Below are positions 15,051-22,203 of a DNA stretch of 35,561 bases, piece after piece. Positions within the stretch are counted from its first letter, which is position 1. The number at the start of each line of letters is the position of its first letter. Position numbers and translations under genes: made by a program. The notes beneath the pieces are model-generated. The model ran no database searches. It saw only the letters and a list, made by a program, of their open reading frames with translations, and was not told where the DNA came from. The stretch is taken from contig CANQSL010000010.1 of NCBI GenBank assembly GCA_947626515.1, forward strand, positions 1-35,561, given 5' to 3'. The DNA is from an uncultured Bacilli bacterium (GTDB taxonomy: Bacteria; Bacillota_I; Bacilli_A; RF39; UBA660).

Positions 15051-15497
15051 ATGAAAGTATTTTTAGCTATGCCTTATTCTCAATTATGTGATTCAAATTA
15101 TAGAGTAAAAGAAAAATATAAAAATTTTTTTGAAAAATTAACATTAAGTTTAAAAGAAATTAATTGTGATTATTTTTTAGCTCACGAAAGAGAAAAATGG
15201 GGAAAGGCTTTTACTTCAAATATAGAAAGTACTAAAATTGATTATGAAACTATTAAAAATGTAGATTTGGTATGCGCTTTACCAGGAGTTCCCGTTTCAG
15301 GAGGGGTACACGTTGAAATAGGATGGGCTTCTGCAAATAAAAAGAGTATGAAAATATTTTTAAAAAAAGGATATAAATATTCACCAATGGTAACTGGTAT
15401 ACATTGTATTACCAACGCAGATTATATTTATTATAATGAAGATTATAGCGATGAATTGATAGAATTAATTTTAAAAGAAATAAAAAATTATAAATAG
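15051..15497 (+). CDS. Nucleoside 2-deoxyribosyltransferase-like protein
   Basis: This 148-residue protein has the small alpha/beta fold of the nucleoside 2-deoxyribosyltransferase/DNPH1 group. Such enzymes cleave or exchange the N-glycosidic bond of (deoxy)nucleosides or their 5'-phosphates. Evidence is the N-terminal KVFLAMPYS strand, the VDLVCALPGVPVSGG segment and the downstream HVEIGWASANKK. E89 in that segment is the likely nucleophile in the conserved S.G...ElG.A motif. GGAG lies before the ATG and the gene is 12 bases from its upstream neighbour. The pairing with a phosphorylase-like gene points to nucleoside or nucleotide glycosidic chemistry in this operon. Confidence 0.7.
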   Translation: MKVFLAMPYSQLCDSNYRVKEKYKNFFEKLTLSLKEINCDYFLAHEREKWGKAFTSNIESTKIDYETIKNVDLVCALPGVPVSGGVHVEIGWASANKKSMKIFLKKGYKYSPMVTGIHCITNADYIYYNEDYSDELIELILKEIKNYK

Positions 15498-15506
15498 GAG
15501 AAAAAA

Positions 15507-16466
15507 ATGTTATATGAGATAGAATTAAAAATAAAAGATTATGCTACATTAAAAGTATTTACAAATTATAAAATTATAAAAGATAATTTAATTAGTGAAA
15601 ATACCGTTATTAAAAGAACAATACCTATAACAAAAATAACATGTAATTTGATAGATAAAAAAAATATTATTTATAAGGATTCCATAATAATATTTAACAG
15701 TAATAAAAAAACAATGTTTTATGATAAAGAAAATAATGTGTCTGTTTTAAATGCTAAAGAAAATGAAATTAGATTTATGGATTTAGTATATATATCGTTA
15801 GCAATGTTTTCAAAATTATTAACAAAACAGAATAAATATTTATTACATAGCTCAGCTTTACTAAATCCATCTAATAAAGCAATAGCATTAGTTGGAGATG
15901 CAAACGCAGGTAAAACAAGTTTAGGATACGAATTGATATCAAATTATAATTATAAATTGATATCTAATGATCATTCTATAATTGGAATTGAGGATAATAA
16001 AGTAAAAATTTTCGGTGGCACTAAAGATATACAAATGAGATTAGGAGCTTGTGAATTATATTTTCCAGAGTTATATAAAAAAATAGAAGAACACCCAGAA
16101 GATAAGTGGAACAAAAAAATTATAATTAATGAAAAAATAAATCAAGATTGTATTTTATCTAACGATAAAGATATATCTGAAATGTCAAATATATATAGTA
16201 TAGTAACAGGAAATTTTAGTGAAAGTTTTTTAAAGAGAAAAGATAAAATAGATGAAGAGCTGTTTTTATATGAAAGTCTGTCAAAAATAATTAAAGGGAC
16301 TTATAATTATATTACTGGATTTGAATATCCAATGCCTTCTATGGAAACGGAGGAAATTTTAAATAATTTATTTAAGTTATGTAAAACTATATCTGATCAA
16401 TGTAAAGTTTATGAAGCAAAAGGCTCTATTAAATGCTTAGCAAAGGTGTTGAGTAAACAATGCTAA
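15507..16466 (+). CDS. HPr kinase/phosphorylase-like P-loop protein
   Basis: This 319-residue protein resembles the C-terminal kinase domain of HprK. LLHSSALLNPSNKAIALVG leads into a Walker A loop GDANAGKTS (about 130-138), and SNDHSIIGIEDNKVKIFGG matches the HprK segment after the P-loop. It is not the housekeeping HPr kinase. The N-terminal 100 residues differ, and the gene sits in a biosynthetic-type operon. HprK-like kinases of this kind occur in some RiPP and other natural-product clusters, where they phosphorylate a peptide or small molecule. The substrate here is unknown. The gene overlaps the next radical SAM gene by 7 bases. Confidence 0.7.
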   Translation: MLYEIELKIKDYATLKVFTNYKIIKDNLISENTVIKRTIPITKITCNLIDKKNIIYKDSIIIFNSNKKTMFYDKENNVSVLNAKENEIRFMDLVYISLAMFSKLLTKQNKYLLHSSALLNPSNKAIALVGDANAGKTSLGYELISNYNYKLISNDHSIIGIEDNKVKIFGGTKDIQMRLGACELYFPELYKKIEEHPEDKWNKKIIINEKINQDCILSNDKDISEMSNIYSIVTGNFSESFLKRKDKIDEELFLYESLSKIIKGTYNYITGFEYPMPSMETEEILNNLFKLCKTISDQCKVYEAKGSIKCLAKVLSKQC

Positions 16467-18025
16467 AGAAAAAAATAATTTTAACTACTTTATCTCCAAA
16501 AAGTCATAGAACTTCAGAAGAAAATTTGGGAATTGAATATTTAAAATCTTCTTTATTAAAAGAACACTTTGAAGTAGAAATAATTGATGCTTGGCTTAAT
16601 GAATATGATGTAGAAACAGTTTATGAAAAAATAATCAAAGAAAAAGATAATATTTTATTTATAGGAATATCATCTTATATGTCTAATACAAAACCAACTG
16701 TTGAATTAATAAACAAGCTTAAAGAAACCGATTCTAATATTATTATTGCTTGTGGGGGATTTGGTCCTACTTTTTATCCAATAGATTATTTAAAAGCTGG
16801 TGCTGATTACATATTAAGAGGTGAAGGTGAAAAATCTATATGTGAGTTGGCTAAGTGTATAAATGAAAGTCAAACACCATACGAAGTTAAAAATATAGGA
16901 TATATAGATAAAGAAAATAAAGTAAAACTTAATGATATGGAATGTTTAAATAATGATTTAGATTCATTACCTTTTCCAAGTAGAGATACTATGAGTGTAG
17001 TATTAAATAAAAAATCGACAGTTAATATGATAACTTCTAGAGGATGTTCTGGAAATTGTGAATTTTGTTCTGTTATATCTTTCTTTCGTTTAAGTGATGG
17101 AAAGATATGGAGGACAAGAAGCATAAAAAATATAGTTGATGAAATAGAAATTCTTTATAAGCAAGGTGTAAAATATATAAAAATGGTCGATGACTCTTTT
17201 ATTGATGGAATAAGAGATGAAAAATGGTGTGAAGAATTTGCTGATGAAATAGAAAGAAGAAACATAAAAGTTAAATTGAGAGGACAAATTCGTGCTGATA
17301 AGGTGAATGATTCTATATTATTTAATTTAAAAAGAGCTGGATTTTTTTCATTTGCTTGTGGGATAGAAAATGGTTCACAAACAGCATTGACAAGAATGAA
17401 CAAAAAAGCCACGTTGGCAGATAATAAAAAAGCTTTGGATTTATTTAAAAAATATGGATATATAATACAAATGGGATATATATTATTTGATAAAGAAACA
17501 ACTTATGAAGAATTAGTAGAAAATTATAATTTTATGGTGGAATATGATTTTGCAATAACAAAAGGGATTTTTTCAGAAATGTTTTCAGCAGAAGGAACTA
17601 GTTTAAATAAAAAGTTAAGAGAAGAAAATTCATTGCAAGAAGGAGATTTTATCACTAATAATAATAAATATAAAATAGATGATGAAGTTGTTAATAAAAT
17701 TTATTTGTGTTTAAAAAAGTGGCATAAGAGCCATAGCAAAATTTATGATATGACGATTGATCCGTTGACTGCTCCAAAAGCAATATCAAAAGAAGCAATG
17801 AAAGAATTTTATGATTATGCTATGGAATTAAAAAGAGAAGATTTGATTTTATTTAAAAAAATATTGATGCTAGCTAAAGATAAATCCTTAATAAATCTTG
17901 ATCAATTTATAAATGAATATATTTTAAATAAAAAGGGTTATTATGAAATGATAGAGGAAAAAGTAAAAAAATTATATAAAAAAAACGAACTTTTTTATAA
18001 TGCTCAGACAAACCCATTTATTTAA
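16460..18025 (+). CDS. B12-binding-domain radical SAM enzyme
   Basis: This 521-residue protein has an N-terminal cobalamin-binding-type Rossmann domain (about 4-140, including FIGISSYMSNTKPT, IIACGGFGP and ILRGEGE). A radical SAM domain follows with CSGNCEFC (C196, C200, C203), FSVISFFR, KMVDDSFIDG and CGIENGSQTALTRMNK. The motif set is that of the B12-dependent radical SAM class, which includes methyltransferases and ring-forming enzymes. The base-off His motif DxHxxG is not seen, as in many members. The C-terminal 130 residues are helical and not recognised. It is the last gene of the five-gene operon. Methyl transfer to an unactivated carbon or phosphorus is a reasonable guess only. Confidence 0.85.
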   Translation: MLKKKIILTTLSPKSHRTSEENLGIEYLKSSLLKEHFEVEIIDAWLNEYDVETVYEKIIKEKDNILFIGISSYMSNTKPTVELINKLKETDSNIIIACGGFGPTFYPIDYLKAGADYILRGEGEKSICELAKCINESQTPYEVKNIGYIDKENKVKLNDMECLNNDLDSLPFPSRDTMSVVLNKKSTVNMITSRGCSGNCEFCSVISFFRLSDGKIWRTRSIKNIVDEIEILYKQGVKYIKMVDDSFIDGIRDEKWCEEFADEIERRNIKVKLRGQIRADKVNDSILFNLKRAGFFSFACGIENGSQTALTRMNKKATLADNKKALDLFKKYGYIIQMGYILFDKETTYEELVENYNFMVEYDFAITKGIFSEMFSAEGTSLNKKLREENSLQEGDFITNNNKYKIDDEVVNKIYLCLKKWHKSHSKIYDMTIDPLTAPKAISKEAMKEFYDYAMELKREDLILFKKILMLAKDKSLINLDQFINEYILNKKGYYEMIEEKVKKLYKKNELFYNAQTNPFI

Positions 18026-18036
18026 TTAAAAAGTAA

Positions 18037-18045
18037 TGTTATAAT
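18037..18045 (+). promoter_or_regulatory. Extended -10 promoter for ppa-helD
   Basis: TGtTATAAT is a perfect extended -10 element. The -35 region 17 bases upstream is poor (TTTATT). I see no terminator between the radical SAM operon and this promoter, so read-through is possible. Confidence 0.5.
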
Positions 18046-18078
18046 GATAAAGAAAGTTTTAAAAAGGAGAAAAATGAT

Positions 18079-18423
18079 ATGAAGAAAACAAATCCTAAAG
18101 ATTATTTAGGCAAAGAGGTTTTGGTTGAAATTGATAGACAGTTAGGTTCAAGACATCCAAAACATAATTTTATGTATATGTTAAATTATGGTTATATTCC
18201 TGGAACAGTAAGCGGCGATGGAGAAGAATTGGATGCATATTTATTGGGAGAATTTGAACCTGTTACAAAAAGTAGTGGAAAAGTAATTGCTATAATACAT
18301 AGAACAAATGATGATGATGATAAATTAATTGTTGCTAAGGAAGGTAAAGAATATTCTGACGATGCTATAAGAGCATTGACAGAATTTCAAGAAAGATTTT
18401 TTGAATCAGTTATTATTAGATAA
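18079..18423 (+). CDS. Short inorganic pyrophosphatase-like protein
   Basis: This 114-residue protein matches the core of family I inorganic pyrophosphatases, which hydrolyse pyrophosphate to phosphate with Mg ions. HNFMYMLNYGYIPGTVSGDGEELDAYLLG corresponds to the Y-GYIPGT...DGDPLD metal-binding region. The usual family length is about 170 residues, so this is a short form lacking the N-terminal strands and the C-terminal helix. It ends in TEFQERFFES and appears complete, since the frame has no interruption and a good AAAAGGAG ribosome binding site. It could act on another phosphoanhydride. It is followed after 33 bases by helD. Confidence 0.75.
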   Translation: MKKTNPKDYLGKEVLVEIDRQLGSRHPKHNFMYMLNYGYIPGTVSGDGEELDAYLLGEFEPVTKSSGKVIAIIHRTNDDDDKLIVAKEGKEYSDDAIRALTEFQERFFESVIIR

Positions 18424-18456
18424 TTTATCTAAAAAGAAGTTATTAGGGGGAGAAAA

Positions 18457-20631
18457 ATGGAAAAGCAAGAATTAGAAAAAGAAAGAGAAAAATTAGCTAA
18501 AACATTAAAAATAATAGAAGAAATATTATTGAATGAACGTAGTGATTTAAATGAGTTGTATGATGAGCATATTGGAAATAGAGAGGATTTGTGGAGGATT
18601 GCTGAATCTAAAAAGATACATATTAAAAATTTAGAAGCTTCTTTATATAATCCTTATTTTGCTAGAATAGATTTTATTCCAGATGATGCTGAAGAAATTA
18701 GTTCTATTTATATTGGTAAAAATGGCATTATGAAAGATGATAAGGTTGTAGTAACGGATTGGAGAGCCCCAATTAGTTCTTTATATTATGATGCTGAAGT
18801 AGGAAATTGTAGCTATGAAGCTCCAGAAGGAATTATTAATGGTAATATGTCATTAAAAAGACAATATGAAATAGAAAAAGGAAAATTAAATGAATATTTT
18901 GATGTTGATTTAGTTTCAAATGATGCTTTACTTCAAAAATATCTTAATGGTAATAATGATGCAAGATTAAAAAGTATAGTATCAACTATACAAAAAGAAC
19001 AAAATGACGTAATAAGAAAAAGTATGGCTGATAATTTAATTATCCAAGGGGTTGCTGGAAGTGGAAAAACTACTGTTGCTTTACACAGAATAGCATACTT
19101 AGTATATAATTATATTAAATCTATAAAACAAAATCAATATTTGATTATAGGACCAAATCCAGTATTTATTAAATACATTAAATCTGTTTTGCCAGAGCTT
19201 GATGTATCGAATGTAGAGCAATTAACTTTTGAAGAATTTGCTAAAAGATATATAAATCAAGCTATAGAGATAAATTCAGCAGAAAAGAAAGTCAATCTTA
19301 GTATTTCAAGAAAACTAGTTAATAATGTAGATAAATTTAAATCGTCATTAAAATATAAAAATATGATTGAAAAATTTCTAAATATATATTTAGAAAGTAT
19401 CTTTTCATCAGATTTAAAAATAGATGATTTTGTTGTATTAAAAAGACAAGAAATAAAAAATGTATATGAAATGACTAACAAAAATTATAATAACGATTTT
19501 AAGTCTAGGATAGAGATTACAATTGCAAGATTATGTTCAATAATTGAAGATAAAAAAGATGAATTAATATCTAAATTTATAGATTATAATTTTGAAATAG
19601 TAAAAAATATATCTAATGAAAATAAGGATGAAATTCGTTCTAAAATACAAAAGAACAGAACTGAATTAGATAAGAATTGTAAAAATCTATTAAAAAAATA
19701 TTTTTCTAAGGCTTTTATTGAACCTACTAAATTATATAAACTTTTTATATCTTCAATAAATGATTATAATATTTATAATTATGATAAAATAGATATATTA
19801 AAAAAAGAAACTCTTGATAATATTAGAAAAAATAAATATGAATTTGAAGATTTATCTGCATTGATGTATATAAAATCTATAATTTCACCAAATAAAGATT
19901 ATTTAAATATAAGACATGTAGTTTTAGATGAAGCACAAGATTTTGGAGAATTTAATTTCTTTATTTTAAAAAAAGTATTATCTTCTTCAACATTTAGTAT
20001 TTTTGGAGATTTAGCTCAGTCTATATATGATTATAGAAGTGTAGACAATTGGGAAAAAGTAAATGAAATTATGTTTAACAATACTGGTAAAATTATGAGT
20101 TTTAATAAAAGTTATCGTACTACTAGAGAAATAATGAGTGTGGCAGATGAAGTTGCAAATAGTATTGGACTTGCTAGTTCTGAGATGGTTATTAGAAAAG
20201 GCAAACCAGTTAACTTTACTCATATAGAAGAAGATAATATCCCAAAATATATTATAGAAAAAATAAAAGAATTTAAAGATAAAGGATATAAGTCAATAGC
20301 AATAATAAGTAAAACTAATCTATTATCATCATATATTAATGATGATTTAAATGATAATGGATTAATTATTCCAAATGTTACAATTAATGATGATATGAGT
20401 GAAGATAAGTTTAATATATGTACAATTTCAAATCAACTAGCTAAAGGGTTAGAATTTGATGCGGTTATTATTAACAATGCAAATGAAAAAATATATTCTT
20501 CAAATTCTCAATTAGATATGAAATTATTGTATGTAGCTATAACTAGAGCTTTGCATGAGTTAGATATAGTATATTCTGATAAATTGACTAATACTTTAGA
20601 AAAACATTTGAAAAAAGATAGAAATATTTAA
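18457..20631 (+). CDS. helD: HelD-type UvrD-family helicase, RNA polymerase recycling factor
   Basis: This 724-residue superfamily 1 ATPase resembles HelD, which removes stalled RNA polymerase from DNA. An N-terminal charged coiled coil (about 1-60) is followed by a HelD-typical segment (IYIGKNGI, VTDWRAPISSLYYD). The Walker A loop VAGSGKTT lies at about 198-205 and Walker B at VVLDEAQDFGEFN. The helicase motifs FGDLAQSIYDYR, FNKSYRTTREI, LAKGLEFDAVII and LYVAITRALHEL follow. The length agrees with Bacillus HelD. A GGGGGAG ribosome binding site precedes the ATG. Probably co-transcribed with the pyrophosphatase gene. A general UvrD/Rep helicase is less likely because of the N-terminal coiled coil and the WRAPI segment. 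Confidence 0.88.
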   Translation: MEKQELEKEREKLAKTLKIIEEILLNERSDLNELYDEHIGNREDLWRIAESKKIHIKNLEASLYNPYFARIDFIPDDAEEISSIYIGKNGIMKDDKVVVTDWRAPISSLYYDAEVGNCSYEAPEGIINGNMSLKRQYEIEKGKLNEYFDVDLVSNDALLQKYLNGNNDARLKSIVSTIQKEQNDVIRKSMADNLIIQGVAGSGKTTVALHRIAYLVYNYIKSIKQNQYLIIGPNPVFIKYIKSVLPELDVSNVEQLTFEEFAKRYINQAIEINSAEKKVNLSISRKLVNNVDKFKSSLKYKNMIEKFLNIYLESIFSSDLKIDDFVVLKRQEIKNVYEMTNKNYNNDFKSRIEITIARLCSIIEDKKDELISKFIDYNFEIVKNISNENKDEIRSKIQKNRTELDKNCKNLLKKYFSKAFIEPTKLYKLFISSINDYNIYNYDKIDILKKETLDNIRKNKYEFEDLSALMYIKSIISPNKDYLNIRHVVLDEAQDFGEFNFFILKKVLSSSTFSIFGDLAQSIYDYRSVDNWEKVNEIMFNNTGKIMSFNKSYRTTREIMSVADEVANSIGLASSEMVIRKGKPVNFTHIEEDNIPKYIIEKIKEFKDKGYKSIAIISKTNLLSSYINDDLNDNGLIIPNVTINDDMSEDKFNICTISNQLAKGLEFDAVIINNANEKIYSSNSQLDMKLLYVAITRALHELDIVYSDKLTNTLEKHLKKDRNI

Positions 20632-20639
20632 GTTGTAAG

Positions 20640-20675
20640 ATAAAAGTGTACAAAAAAGTGTATGCTTTTATTTTT
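20640..20675 (+). terminator. Terminator after helD
   Basis: ATAAAAG pairs with CTTTTAT around a long, partly structured loop and is followed by T5. Moderate strength. Confidence 0.55.
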
Positions 20676-20835
20676 GATATAATTTTAATAATGAGATGAA
20701 AAACTTGCAACTAATAGTAAGATAGAAGTATTAAAAAAGAAATGTTATCGATCTTGATATAAATAATTATAACACAGATCAAGAATTTATAGTTGACATG
20801 TATTAGATAATAACTTTAGACTGGCGTATATACTA

Positions 20836-20868
20836 AAATAAAAAAACAGTTGAGAATAGAACTCAACT
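20836..20868 (-). terminator. Terminator of the minus-strand AAA-CYTH gene
   Basis: On the minus strand AGTTGAG and CTCAACT form a perfect 7-bp stem with a 7-base loop, followed by G and a run of T residues. It lies about 70 bases after the stop codon at 20940. Confidence 0.75.
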
Positions 20869-20939
20869 AGGTTTTAAATAATTACTTTTTAGTGTCGTCT
20901 TCTATTGACTACTTAAAAAATATCAGTTTTTTAAAAGTA

Positions 20940-22097
20940 TTATTTTTTTAATACTTTTTTTGGGACACTATCAAAACTTAAATTCATAGCTAGCGAATGA
21001 TTTTTATAATTATTATCATCAGTAACTTCTTTTATTACTTCGATTGTAGGTGGTAGCATTAATTCATCTTCTAAATTATCTAATTCTATTTCTAATATTG
21101 CATAGTCTTTGCTAAATGGATATTCATCTAATTCAAAATATTGATTATTATAGACAAAACAATATCTTGTCTTTTTAATTGAATGTAAATTTGGATCTAT
21201 GCTAAGACTATGAGCAAGATATTCTTCATTAGAAATGACTCTTTCATATTCTATTCTTTCTTTTGGATCTTTACCTGTAATTTTTTCTGTATAGAAGAAT
21301 ATGAATCCATCTTCATTAGTTCCTCTTAATCTTATTCTTTTTTCTATATTTTCATTATCGCTTAATAAATAGTTTTGTATAATATAATTCTTGCTAATAA
21401 ATCCTAATTTGTTTAATTCTTCTTTAGTAGGTCTTTTTATTAAAAATTTTCTTTCTATTTCTTTTGGTGAAGGTTCTCCTAATAAATTGAAAACCTCTTT
21501 TGTTGCTTTTTTAATTTTTGTTTGATAATCTGTACTATTGTCAAATACTCTTAAATGTGGATGGCCTATCCAAGCTTCAAGAGTAATTTTGTCTTTTTCT
21601 CTAGCTTCTTTAGGGCTTTCTCTTCTTGCGGCATTATTTCCAACATCTGAGCTATTTGGATTATTCCATACATAGTATTTTTCAGCACCATTTGCAGCAG
21701 TTACTAAATGTAATACTGCATCATATCTAGATAAGACATCTGCAAATGTTAAATTACGTTTTTTTAACATTTTAACAAATTTATCTTTATCTATATAAGC
21801 TAATTGATCGATAAAGCCTCTATCACATAATATTACACTTTTATCCTTTTTTTCTGGATATAATTCTAAAAATTTATCTAATACAGCTTCATTATATAAT
21901 TGTGTATCTAAAACTAGTTCTTGAAAATCCTCTAATTTTATATTTTGATTACAACGTATTCCTGAGTTATATAGCTCAGTTGCAGCTTCATTGCAAATAA
22001 GAACTGTATATCCTCTAGAAGTAAGTTCATCATATAATTTAGACATTATATAAGTCTTTCCTCCACCAGGACCTCCTGTTACACATACTTTTAACAT
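20940..22097 (-). CDS. AAA_28 P-loop domain fused to a CYTH domain
   Basis: The N-terminal half is a NadR/AAA_28-type P-loop NTPase with Walker A GGPGGGKT (8-15), a CDRG segment (VILCDRGFIDQLAY) and a possible lid region near AARRESPKEAREKDK. The C-terminal half, from about residue 212 (PKEIERKFLI), is a CYTH/triphosphate tunnel domain with the ExExK signature EIERK, RIRLRGT, ERIEYER and a final EIELDNLE strand. CYTH domains bind or hydrolyse triphosphate compounds, and the AAA_28-CYTH arrangement is also known from the animal protein TTD14. A good GGAGGT ribosome binding site precedes the ATG. It is the only intact minus-strand gene of the window. Likely a nucleotide- or polyphosphate-related enzyme; substrate unknown. 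Confidence 0.85.
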   Translation of the reverse strand: MLKVCVTGGPGGGKTYIMSKLYDELTSRGYTVLICNEAATELYNSGIRCNQNIKLEDFQELVLDTQLYNEAVLDKFLELYPEKKDKSVILCDRGFIDQLAYIDKDKFVKMLKKRNLTFADVLSRYDAVLHLVTAANGAEKYYVWNNPNSSDVGNNAARRESPKEAREKDKITLEAWIGHPHLRVFDNSTDYQTKIKKATKEVFNLLGEPSPKEIERKFLIKRPTKEELNKLGFISKNYIIQNYLLSDNENIEKRIRLRGTNEDGFIFFYTEKITGKDPKERIEYERVISNEEYLAHSLSIDPNLHSIKKTRYCFVYNNQYFELDEYPFSKDYAILEIELDNLEDELMLPPTIEVIKEVTDDNNYKNHSLAMNLSFDSVPKKVLKK

Positions 22098-22203
22098 ACC
22101 ATACCTCCTATATTCAAAATACCATAAATTTTGATTTATTTAAAGATAGTATTTTTATAAGTTTTTTGTTAAAATATATAATGTATAACACTTTGGAGGA
22201 AAT

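Larger units (their letters stand above)
20632..20939. other. 308-base intergenic region with two terminators and a short coding-like remnant
   Basis: The region begins with the helD terminator and ends with the terminator of the convergent minus-strand gene. Between them I see no gene. One frame at 20741-20806 reads VIDLDINNYNTDQEFIVDMY before a stop, which looks protein-like but has no start codon and no extension, so it may be a remnant of a lost gene. CTTGAT/ATCAAG forms a loose inverted repeat over the same bases. Confidence 0.5.

Noticed and set aside
13021-18078. RiPP precursor peptide in the radical SAM operon
   Set aside because: All gaps between the genes are 12 bases or overlaps, and the leader before 13116 has no ATG-started short ORF, so no precursor is visible in this window.
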